Positions 1-11,800 of a stretch of 64,000 bases of DNA are shown piece by piece. Every line of letters starts with the position of its first letter. Within the stretch, counting starts at the first letter, position 1. The notes under the pieces were generated by a model. It ran no database searches and had not been told where the DNA came from. It worked only from the letters and a program-made list of their open reading frames with translations. The translations under genes were made by a program, and so were the position numbers. The stretch covers positions 7,239,332 to 7,303,331 of the forward strand of contig NC_060237.1 in assembly GCF_021155775.2 (NCBI RefSeq). The letters run 5' to 3'. Source of the stretch: Neodiprion pinetum (Eukaryota > Arthropoda > Insecta > Hymenoptera > Diprionidae).

Positions 1-458
1 TGATTCAGGAGGAAACTTTGGTCATGTTCAATGACGGGTGCAGATGCTACGGCGAAGCACGTGGATCCCGAAGATCAGACCGGAGGTTGAGACGCACGTG
101 TACGTGGTTAAAGAAAATCTTGAATATTTCGAGGTATCGGATAAACGGCGGCAACGAACTTCCCAGAAGCGAGAGGAGCGGGGAAAGCAGGGCTTTGCTT
201 TGTGATAAGCTGCACAAACACAGGCGAGGTACGAGAGGGAGAAACGACTCCTGCGGCCTACCACAGTTTGCTTGGATCACGGAATAACATCCTATCCACT
301 ACCGTTGAAAAGTTAAAACCAGATACGCGGTTGAAGAGACAGTTATGCCGGATTTCGTTTCCGACCGAAAGCTCGTGGCGAAGGCCGCGACAATACGAGA
401 CACCGGCAATGCCCGTGAGAAAAATCTAAACGACGAGAGAGAAAACGATATTACTCAC

Positions 459-567
459 CTGTATTCACCTTATCGCGATCATCCTCGTCGTTGCGTTTGG
501 CAGAAATCGAAGCCCACCCGCTCTTTCTTATATCCGATTGACAAAGGACCCGATCACTAATCACTCG
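459..567 (-). other. Candidate exon with a strong 5' splice site
   Basis: On the minus strand the sequence reads GTGAATACAG|GTGAGTAAT at 459/458, an excellent donor. The frame before it is open for 36 codons (567-459) and codes peptides such as WASISAKRNDEDDRDKVNT. There is no ATG and no convincing acceptor just upstream, so this could be an alternative first exon of a shorter ANKS1 transcript or an internal exon with a poor acceptor. Exit phase 1. Confidence 0.3.
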
Positions 568-3500
568 TCACAGGCACTTATGGCGTGGAACTGGTTAATA
601 TCGTTGCACGATCGTCAACGCCGATCACTAAAATCGATCGATTTTCACTCGGCAAATGGTGTCCCCTTAATCGCCACTGGCCGTATTAGCGACGGTAATC
701 CGCGATACGGAGTGCGGAGCTTCCCGATAACCGGACGTCATTACGCCAACTGAGCTCGAGCCGTTGTGGTAGGTAGGTTATTTTGCTATGTGGACAACGA
801 CGCCGGCTACAGACGCGACGGTGCTCACCGGATGTCGTGATACGACTACTCGTCTCGCTGACGTACCCGCTAGGTACATTAACATTCGATTCACGAGCTA
901 AGAGCCGAACGTCGCCAAACATCGCCAAACGCACAAGCCCTGTTCTCGGGACATGCGAACTCTCAATAAAACATCGACAAAATTAAGGATTACGTTTCAA
1001 CCGTCCAAGGCTAGAGAATCGCGTTGTCTTGTAAAAAGGTTTTAGGGTGCATTGATACAGTTGGTGCAGGGAAATTTCGTTGAAAATATATGTACTTTCA
1101 GGATGAACAAGAACTGAAGGTATTTAATCGAAAATATTTACGAACTATACTCAATTGTGACGAACAACCGAATGGATGGATCAAGTATTCCGTCTATTAA
1201 CGTGATCTATCTGCGAATATGTTTCCGGCATTCTCCGACCAAGACGAATAAAAACCCCCGAATAGCTCGTTTAATTCGTGGCACGGTATGAGAACCACAA
1301 TTTGATAATCTTGATCCTTCAAAGATATATTTACACTGTACTATTATATCAGGAAATTGAAATCAATGTCTTGAGAGAATCGCCAAACAGTCACGTTGCG
1401 TAAACATCGTTATTTCCAAACACTTGACACACTCAAGAGGTGCGACTAATTCTGAGTAAGAAGTTACGCGGCGTTCCGCTTATTGATACTTTGTATTTTG
1501 ATCATTGAGGCGCGGTCGGCGATTCGTACCGATCGTGGAAGCGTCGCCAAAACGATTTCACGTCACCTGCTACGCCGTTCAGACCGTGGGTTTCTTTTTC
1601 CAATATCATATTAATCTATTAAACACCGTTTCCTTTTTTCCACGAGAAATCTGAGAAAACGGAGCAACGGTTGGGCGGAGTTCCGATTATTATTCAGCTA
1701 AGTGATTCGTTATCTTATCTTGGTTCCTCTTTTCTTTCCCCCAGCTCACTTTTCCTCATTCCTCTCTTTCCGCTCTTTCGCCGAGGGTTGGAAATGACCC
1801 GTCGCTATACCCTTGATAAATATTCACATGTATAGATGAAGAAATCAGCGTTGGTACCTATACCAACGGCAATGTGAAAGTATCCCCATCCGTCAAAACC
1901 GTACACAGATATGGTTATGCGATACGGAGGTTCGACGTTGCAGATAACCCGAGACGACTTTGGAAGCCTCGAAATTCTCTGACAGGTAAAAACCGAAAAA
2001 GATATTCTCGTGTACGCACTGAACACCAAAAAAAAAAAAAATTTTTATGGAAACAATCGCTATACTTTACTTTGTTACAGCAATCGCGTACAAAGAATTG
2101 CTAGAAGGCAGATTAAGCATAAAGGCTTATTAAGTTCAATTTGTACATAATCATACTCCACAACTGCTGTTGTGCAGCAAAACTTTATTACGATCCATCG
2201 TATGACTGTGTATACCCGGTGTTACAATTTACCGCACGTAAAACATGTTGTAATTAAAAACAAAAACAAAAAAAAAAAAAATACAGCATTTAATTTGTCG
2301 CCAAGTTGTTGCTTCAATTAACGGTACTAATTGCGTCGGTTAAACTCTTGATATCGTATCCTTTTTGTCACTACTTTTTTCATCACTCATCACAATTACA
2401 AGAGAGACGTTGAATTATATTAAATATGTACTTATACACGACGTAAGAACTTGGAGACAAAACGACGCTATACTCGGCGATTATCATTGTTGTTATTCAT
2501 ATCATTATTATTACTATTATTACTATTTGAATGCACGAAGAAGACATTAGGTCTGCGGATTTCTGAGCTCCGTTCGTGCTATAAGGTGGATGCCCATCTG
2601 GTCGTGAAGTTTTAACGACACGATTTAATACTGCTGTAGAAATGTATTATATACCTATATATATATATGTGTGTATCTAAAGTTCACGTATAAGTCATTC
2701 CTCGGTTTAGTCACAGCTAAGCAATATAATAATACAGCCTAGGTATATGTATGTATAGTTACAACGGTAAAAAGTTAAAACAAAACCAAACAAAAATTCA
2801 ATGATGAAACAAATGGGGAAAAAAACAATTTCTTTGGTTTATCTGAAATTGAATGAAAAGTAAACGAAAAACTCACATCGAAGCATTATAATCAAGGGAC
2901 GGACAAAAATGCCGCAAAATAAATTCAGACAATATACATACATAACAGCATAATATTTATTAGCAATTCAATAATAATATTATATATATGTATATGTATA
3001 TATATGTATATAATGCACTATATAATTGCTTATTAAACATTACAGTAAAAATTATCGCACGTACTATTTAGATATACACAATAATCATAACATACTCTAT
3101 TTTTTTTCTCTTTCTCTCATATCAGGCGTTCAAATTACACAGAAAACTGTGAAGCATCAATATTCAAGACAACGATTAAACCAACAAAATCAACGTACAA
3201 TAACAACGAAACTGAACTTGAAATAAAAAAAAAAAAACCGAACCGTGTTTATAATATAAGGTACCACACATATATAACAAATGCAAGCTCATTGAAAAAT
3301 AAAATCCGTCCTTTGAATTATCATTTATCTATATATGTATACTGTTAGCGGTGTACAACAGTAAAAGCGGAAATAATTTGTTGATCAATAAAATGAAAAT
3401 TATAATAGCTAAAACGATATGAAAGAAAAATGGATAATCAAGGAATCCTAAAATTTTCACCAACGACTTACTGAAAAATAATATTAAATAATAATAATAA

Positions 3501-5536
3501 CAATTATATGCGCTCTATACATACCAGGTGATCGACGCTGGACTTGACACCAATACTTCAGCTGAATTCCTGAGATGATTTCTATTGGTATAATGACATA
3601 CCGTGAGAATGCACTATAGCTGCTGATAGGTATACATATATATATACATCGCCGGGCGTTTGGCATGCGCTGCAAAACGCATAGAAATTAGACGGCTACG
3701 AGATTCCCGGAAAACGATTATAGAGACTCAGGCCGAAGTGGTTTTGCACAGTGCGTGCCTAAGCCCTCGTCATTTGACGGATAGAAAAAAATTTCATGAC
3801 GCAATGCAAATGATACGCGAAATTTGAATATCGTACACCTCAAGATTGTACATACGATCGTTGGAAATGGAAAACTCGATTTATTGCTACTGTGTACAAT
3901 ATAAATATACGTTAGTTACTCAGAAAATCATCACCTGAGAAATAATTTAAATAATAAGGTTTAGAGTTTAGACTGAAGTATTGGCGTAGCGCAGTCGGGT
4001 TGATCACGTATTATATACTTAAATTTAATAATAGACTGCGAGATACGTGTATATATGTATATATATATATATAGTATAACTCTGTATATAATATATATGT
4101 ATAATTGTATATTGATAATACCTACGTGTTCATATATTATACGCATTATAGTTGGGATAGTATTCTAAGGATTATATATAATAACCATTAGACGAATATA
4201 TCCATACGCACTTGTGTACGTATGTATTAAATTTATATATCTGGTGTAGATAATACCTAAATTTACGATGCACGAGTATAATTTATCGTCCCGATAAACA
4301 ATGATTAAAATAAAGAATCGAATTGCAGATGAGTTGCGACATTTTATTTCTAAAAATTCGACTTTTCCTCCATATAATGACGAAATAATAGCAACTGATC
4401 TGTTACTTGAGATAATTTGAAATTCGAATTTTAAATTTCACATTTCCACTAAAGCTTGCCTGAAATTTCGCGATTTTCTAGTCTTGTAACATACCTGAAA
4501 CTTGGTCTGTGTCTATTACACAACGCGGTGATGCAACGACTGGAATTACGGGTAAGAAAATCGATCCCGGCAATCGAAGGATACACATAACATATAATAA
4601 TATCAGTTTTCTTAACAGGTATAATCCGCGATTCGCGACATAGCGAACGCTAGTTATATCAGACTATTTCCACTCCGTATATATAGAACCAGAATTACAT
4701 TATGAGTAAAAAATATAAAATAAAGAAATGCGAATAAATCCCGAGTTACTGAATTAATCTTGCGTAACATTTAGTAGAAATGTAGAACATCTACATTTGG
4801 TCGAGGTAAACCGCGATAGATTAGCCTGCAAGTCTGTTGTAAAAATGGCGAGTATCATCGTTAATATTGCATAACATACGAATCACAGATTAAGATTTAC
4901 ACCCGCCGCGATAAACCTAAAACACCGCATACCTGCAATGTTGTGAAATACTGCGCGACAGTAATACTTGGTGTGCAATAAGTCTATGCGTATGTGCACA
5001 CGGGGCATGAATACATATGTATAGTTTAAAAGAGGAATAACAAAAGTGCGGAAAAATATTGTTCCGGTGAATAAAAACCTCCGTCGCTCTACTCGAGATG
5101 GTAAAAACGGGGCGATCACAAAACAGCGATTGATTAAACATGGCGATCTTTAACATATAATGCATACCTACAGTTGAAGAAAACAAAACTTCAACTCCAA
5201 ATCTAGTCTAATACGTATTTAATACGATCTAAAATGAATAGTTCCGGCGTGTCAAGCGTAAAATTGCAACTATATCCACGCCATTGCATCTAATATCGTA
5301 AAAGAGGAGATGATGTACCTTACATTCGCGTGGGAAGAAATACGGGTTTCCTTAACGATCCCAAATTTCTCACACAACGACGAACTCGAATTTGCAAACC
5401 AATAATAAAATAACAGGACCACAATTCGCTCGAATCGCGGGGAAAAAACAACGAAACGAAATGAAAACACTGCAATCTTATGACTGTGAGAGTTTGTGAT
5501 TAACGGCAAGTCGGTGAACGACACGTGTGTGATATA

Positions 5537-5559
5537 GGTGTGTGTGTGTGTGTGTGTGT
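5537..5559. repeat. (GT)n microsatellite
   Basis: Roughly eleven GT units just downstream of ANKS1 exon 10. Confidence 0.93.
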
Positions 5560-5645
5560 AGCTCATTTAGGGGAATTAAAAATACACGGATAACAGGATG
5601 GAAAGCGTCATGCGGTGCAGCCTGCAAGCTTGTGTTGCTGTTTAC

Positions 5646-5820
5646 CTGCAAAGGGCACGTCGCCGAAGAACTCCTCGACGTTGTCCGTTGAAACGCTCTT
5701 GTCCGAAAGTGATACGCTGGATAAAGAGCCGCTCGAAGCGTCCAGGGAACCGCCCGGGGGAAACTGGAGCATATCCTCGTCCGTTTCGGTCTCCATGTCG
5801 CGGGAACGACGTTTGTAGAC
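5646..5820 (-). CDS. ANKS1: ANKS1 exon 10 (last coding exon seen in window)
   Basis: 175 bases after gatctcag. Codes VYKRRSRDMETETDEDML, then SLDASSGSLSSVSLSDKS and VEEFFGDVPFAG at donor gtaaac, exit phase 1. The phase 0 entry joins exon 9 as LSQ-VYKRR. Reading into the intron would stop after 13 further codons, so splicing to a downstream exon is needed. Confidence 0.85.
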
Positions 5821-8800
5821 CTGAGATCGAGACGGTAAATGTGGATGTAAGGTGGCGATGCGCGTTCGTTGGGGTGAAAGAAGAAGAGGATTAACAGCAA
5901 CGCGGAATGGCGAAAATAAGGGACAAAGCGACGGCTTCGGTTACCAGTGAAGGGAACGGAAATGTTAAAATTCAATGCAGACGTATGTTTCCCGGTAAGG
6001 AAATTCCCAACGTTGAGTTATCGAGTCGTTAAAAATTGTCGAGACAAACGCGAGACACGTAGTCTGACTCGATCGGTCTGCAGAAATCATTGCCCCGAGT
6101 CGCGTGATCCTCGTGCGATGATTCAGCCGCGTGGGTATGCGAGTGACTATCTTTTCTCGCTAATTTATGCGCAGTGTTATTTTATTAGGATATAGAGAAA
6201 TAAAGATTCGCCGAAATCAGGATTGGTCTCAATTCCGTAATTTCGCCCACGCAGCCAACATTTGCCGACCGTTGGAGTAGGTAGATACAACAAGAAAAAC
6301 CATATTCCGCATTTGATCTACCAGGGTTTCCGAATAAGGATATAAGAGTCCATTAAACGCGGTGATCGGCAACTCGTGTTCACTCGCTAAAGTGAAAATT
6401 GGCATAAAAGTATGAAGAAAGTGGCCTAAACTGAAAAAAGAGTGACTCGCCGCTGATCTGCGAAGTACTTTTTTTCATCGGTGCAAAAAATTGTCGGATT
6501 TCTACCAAGGATGGTGCATGCATGGTACGGAGGTTCGTACGCGTTCAAAGGAATCACGTAACCCGAGTGCCTAACGTGACGTAATGTAAAACATCGTGTC
6601 TCTCTGTAGAGCAGTGCAACAAACACCTCGAGTAGGAGAGCGAAACGGTGGGGCGGGCAACGTCAGAGAAGATAGAGAGACCGTGAGTGAGAGGAGAGGA
6701 GAGGAGAGGAGAGGAGAAGAGAATCTGCGAAAGCCCGAGAGCTTCATTATTCAAAGGGTGTCAACGTTTCCCGCATTGCCGCCTGGCTGATTCCACGAAA
6801 GATGACGACTGGAGCCCTTCCATTCCGGCCCCTAACCCAGCTACCCGCCCTCCTCCTTCACCCTGGCGCCAACCGGCACTAAGAATCTCTGAATTTCACT
6901 CCGCTGGAAACGGTAACCGCATTTCACCCGCCACCGTGCCGTTGAAACCCGGTAGTTGGTATTTGTACTTTAAATATCAAGGAGAGAGCGGTGGATTCCG
7001 CGGTTTGTCGCATAATTGAAATAAAGAATATGTACAGATTTAATTGTTCTTTGCGTAGATTTCTTTTATATCTGGTGGTAATAACAATTGACAACGATCT
7101 TGTTCAGAATTGAAGCAGAAGAAGAAAGAGGTTTGTAGGTAGAGTACCTACCTACATACAGCGAATCGATGAGAGAGATGAGAGGCCGGAAGGTGAAATG
7201 AAATAAATGACTGGGTTTAATTTAGCGGAAAAATGACAGTTCTCGATTACCTGATTTTAACGAGGGATTTAATGGAAAATCGGAGCCCGTTGACAACACC
7301 GTCGAATGGAATTCATGGGGGGTAACAAGGCGATAAGTTTAAGCGGCCGTGAAGCCCGCTAATGCAAAAATTACCTTTGAAGATTCGCGGCCCGTTCACA
7401 GCGGGTATATACACTCGCAGGTTGAAGGCGGGTCGAATGGGGGTAAAAACAGGTTTGAAAATACCTACAATTCGTCCCTACCCGTGTTCTACTCGCACGT
7501 GTATAATATGCGAATACTCGGTTGCAGGCGGTGATTCGGATACATTTCTATATACAATTTGCAGAATGATTTCGATTTTTGCGTTGAAAAAATGTCAATT
7601 AGACAAATTAAAAAATGCATAACACAGGCGATCATTAAAGACATTAACTACACTCTCGATTAGATTTCCACTTGGAAGCAATAGTTATAAGCGAAAAAGT
7701 ACACTGCGCCTATCGCTGGAGGAAATTCCTTCAGGTTTTTTTACATCACCGCAACGATTAGTGTGCGTTTGATAGACGTCATCGTGAGGTTTGCCCGAAC
7801 CAAGGATGAATTTTGATTTTAAACTTCGACCGAGAAAAGAGCTTAAAAACGGAGGAATAATAAAAACGTGTAGCGAAAAGCATTGCAGTTGAGATGGTGT
7901 AAGAATTCACCTTAGTAATGTTAACCGAAGCGCGTACCAACAGACTGCGTATTGAAGAGGTTTCTAAGCCAGAAACATAGAGACTGACAGACAGGTTCAT
8001 GGATAGTTGAAGAAAGAGAGACGGTAGGATTCCGGGTGTACGAAGATATGAGGGGGAGACACGTTGGCAAAGATGAGACGGTTGGCTGCCGACGTTACAG
8101 ATATCTACTCAAGGAGATGGAAGTGAGCAGCAGCACCAGCAGACGACTGACTGACTGACTGACTGACTGACTGACTGACTGACTCTCACAGGAGAACGAT
8201 CACAGGTAGGTAGGTAGGATAGGATAGGTACCTACGTATAGTATCGTGCAAAAGACATCACCCTCCTAGCGAGCTAGGCGTCCGTATCCTCCTTCGAAAT
8301 CGCATCACAGATCAAACAGAGCTTATATATTAACTGTAACCCGTGAGGGTGGATTCCTCCCACCTCGACCCTCTTCTACTCTCTATGCCCTCACGTCGAG
8401 TTTGCTCCTCGACTCGGTTCGTTCGACTTCTCTCTCTCTCCGCATCATCTTCCGCCTCCATCACCACCTCACCATTCCTGCAGCCCATCCCCGGCCATCA
8501 CTGATGTTTGACTTATGTAGACGGAAACTTGAAGGGTCAACTAGACGGGTGGGCTGCTGTCCTTACATTAACGAGATTAATATTCCGATGAATACCATTG
8601 CGGTGGTGATCACTGTTGCTCAAAGATGGTCGGATCTGTTCAGGGCGTGGCGAGGCGGAGAACGCGTTGATGACTTCTCCTAAGTTCAGCGGAGCACTAT
8701 CGAATGCGATATTTTAACACCATTTAACCAACTCGATACTCTTGACGCGAGTTTTGACTAAACGTGGAAAATACAACCTTACGAAATTCGGAAAGTGAGA

Positions 8801-11800
8801 GACACGAAGGAGAACGGACAGAACTTTTTCTTTATCAAGTTTATGATACTTCACAGAGCACGGCTTAAATTCAAGACAAGAAAACTCACCTAGACCAAGT
8901 CAACAAAACATCTTATGACTACTTGGAACAACTATCACCAACTGCAACTTATACAGCCCAAGATTCTTACATTGGCGACAATGTCCGTCGTAAAACACAC
9001 GAGAAGTAACACAGTTTTGTAACAACTAACCTAATATCACGGAGGTAGAGAAAAAACATTTGAACAGCAACTCACGATTACAAGTCTGAATGTGGTTTCG
9101 CATCCTGTGTAATCTCCCCCACTACTTTCAGCTGGTCGTGACAATGTACATGAATAGTTGCAAACCCGTTTTAACTCGTCGATATTAAAAGGTTCTATGT
9201 TAACAGGATAATGCAAGAAACATAGAAAGGATACAGTGAAGAACTCGTGCATAGATTTTCACACGTGATTCAGAGGAAGGTTACAGATCAAGAATAAATC
9301 AACGATTATGGTCTTCGGCTGGACTCACCTGACTCAGCGGTCGTATCCGTTCGTGAATCGACTTCTCGGCTTGCAGCGCAGACGGTGGAGGATGATCGGG
9401 TGTCGGTGGTTGAGCGTAGTGCGTTGGGCTGGTCGGCAGCAGCATTTGAACGCGTCGAAGTCGTTTGTCGGTGGCACCGCGGGTCTCAGGATCGCCTTGA
9501 GACGAGTATCCGTCTCGTTTATCGTCGAGCAGACTTTCCTGGGATGATTTCAAAGTGATGAACGCATTCGAGACGAATGTCTGTCCGTTGTCAACAGCGA
9601 TGCTGCCTTCGCTGCACGGTGACTTGTCCGCGTTTTCAAGGTCAAAGTTTTCGTAAGCCCGATCGCAGTTTCGGCGCAATTTTCGCCTCGGATTCTGGGT
9701 CTTTATCTGCTTGTTATCGTAGATCGCGGTTATGGCAACGGGCTCGAAATCAGGGTCACGATTATCACCTGCCGCGCAACTGAATCGCGACTTCATGTCG
9801 ACGTACTGATCAACGCTCCGAGCCACGTGCCGAAGCTGCTCACGACGAGACTGTAGCTGTTCAAGATCGACGTGACTTCGCGCTCCACTTCGAGCCAGGA
9901 ACAAATACTCGTAGTTACTCGGTCCCAGGGTGCAATCCGCGGACAGAGACATCTGGGTCTGCAAGTGCGTTGGCGACACCGACAAGTTCCTACGCGGCGG
10001 CTTCTTCGGCGGTGTTGGCTGTAACATTAGAACCACGGACTTTGCACAGTTGAAAGAAAAACCCAGGGATTTGCAGATGACTTGGTCCGAATGTCGAAAT
10101 GAATTTACTCTTCTTTCCACTGGATCATCGCATCAAGTTTATACGCACTGGCTGAAAACAACACGAGTAGATCTACTCGTTATACATTGCAGACTTGAGT
10201 CTGATTGGATTCGATTATACCAAACGCAGGAACTGACTGTGGTTTGTCCTGTGAGACAACAGCTGAGCATGAATCAAGACGGCGTGATGATAGAAATAGA
10301 CTAAAATACACATTTTGTTCCCCATTCTCAAGATGCTCCCAAATAGTCTACGTGATCCGCTGGTGGATGAAGAAGGTCAACCGCGACTGTAAGAGAGATA
10401 AGCAAACAAAAAAAGAAGAAAAGTGAGTCATAATTACCGAAACTTTGCTGTTGGATGCTGGGCTGTGTAGGGAGCTGGAAAGAGGGGCCATGGGCAGGTA
10501 AATCCCTGCGGCATTGGAATCGGCTGGCAAGCACCGTCTGTCGCGAGGACTGGGTCCTCCGACGCTCGAGGATGAGGAAACGCTGAGCTGGTCGGACTCT
10601 CGGCCACACCCGTACCCCGGCAGAGTCAGGGACAGATCCTCAGACATGAAACTAGAGTCCATCAAGCCCCGAGAAGCAGGGAGTGTCTGATAAAGTCCGT
10701 TGTCGGATCCCCTGCGAGTTGAAAATTATTCTAAATCTGGTACACAAGGCGAGCTCGTTGTGTTTTTCCTCGTTTGAAGGTTGAGTGCGGATTTACTGTA
10801 CATCGTATCATTCATTATGTTGTAGTAGAAAGAAGTATAGGTAGGCAGTTTGTGAGTGTAATACATGTTGAATGCGTGCAATGTATCATACCGTGGAATG
10901 TCTGGAGTAAGAATAGTGTTGGTGATATTGGTGTTATATGGTTTGTCTTCGGGTGTCGGTTCCGAGCTCTCGAGTGTGTTTATAGAGTTCAGAGTGTCGG
11001 ACATGGACATAATGACGCTATCGAAAACCGAGCTGAGATCGGAATCTTCCGTCCATGCGGGATGATGCAGGTTCCTCGAGGTCGTTGTATCACTGTCAGG
11101 TTCATCGTTCAGCAACGTTCCCTCGCTATAAAACGTGCAATTTGCTGAATCCCAAGAGTTAAAAGCCGCGAACATCACGCCTCCACAATTACTATGCACC
11201 TCCCTAGACATGGGGCAACTTTGCACGTTCACCAAAAACACATGATCTCTTTAGCATAGCTGAGAGCTGCTGCAAAAACAGAGCCTAGGCCAAACAAGCT
11301 CGATAAGTAAACTTTCGATAAATAAAATTTGCACGTCAGCGGTTAACCAATCTCTACGATCAGCCGGAAAGCCCAAAACTATTCGCCCGACAGTCTAAAA
11401 TCCCTCCCCATCCTCTCTTTCAGCACGAACCGCTTAAATGTCGCCATTAAACCGATGAAAGGACCAACAGGTTGGTCGTTCAAAACTTCACCAGAGACAA
11501 TCAAGCTCGCCGCATACAAACGACCCTGCAGGTAGTACGTATAATCTACTATCGCGGTCACCGAGGTAGGATAGCTAGCTAGTCCAAAGTAATTCCCCGA
11601 GATCACAGGACTGATTACTCGAGCTGACCATAACGTATGTGCACTCCTTTTCTCTGCAGGTACATGTCTCTCAACATTCAATATTTGTATATTATTACTT
11701 ACGACGAGGCTAAGAAAAAAGAAGAAAAAGAAACCACCGGCAAGCATGTCGCGACTTTTTAATGAGGAGTGACAAGGTCACAACGCGTATCGAATCTCCT

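Larger units (their letters stand above)
1..5645. other. Non-coding, ANKS1 intron or downstream region
   Basis: Downstream of ANKS1 exon 10. Apart from the candidate exon at 459-567, I see no exon with coherent frame and splice sites. AT-rich from about 2000 on, with A-runs (about 2030, 2270, 3228), TA-rich tracts (2655-2670, 2980-3013, 4035-4075) and a GT microsatellite at 5537-5559. The missing SAM and PTB exons are not here. Confidence 0.6.
5821..9328. other. ANKS1 intron 9
   Basis: No gene recognised. Holds a GAGGA-type repeat at 6688-6720, a (GACT)n tract at 8145-8184 and a GGTA/GGATA-rich patch at 8205-8235. A C-rich segment near 6800-6960 opens frames on the plus strand without protein-like features. 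Confidence 0.6.

Noticed and set aside
1805..2029. Possible extra ANKS1 exon (minus strand, after acctgtcag)
   Set aside because: An acceptor-like string is present but the translation has no ANKS1-like content and no matching donor in a consistent phase was found.
8145..8184. CRISPR-like array
   Set aside because: Uninterrupted tetranucleotide repeat without spacers, in a eukaryotic intron.
11379..11747. 122-codon minus-strand ORF with a hydrophobic Phe-rich start, as a small secreted protein
   Set aside because: The hydrophobic start is a translated polypyrimidine tract, the rest shows no domain or cysteine pattern, and there is no splice or promoter support.
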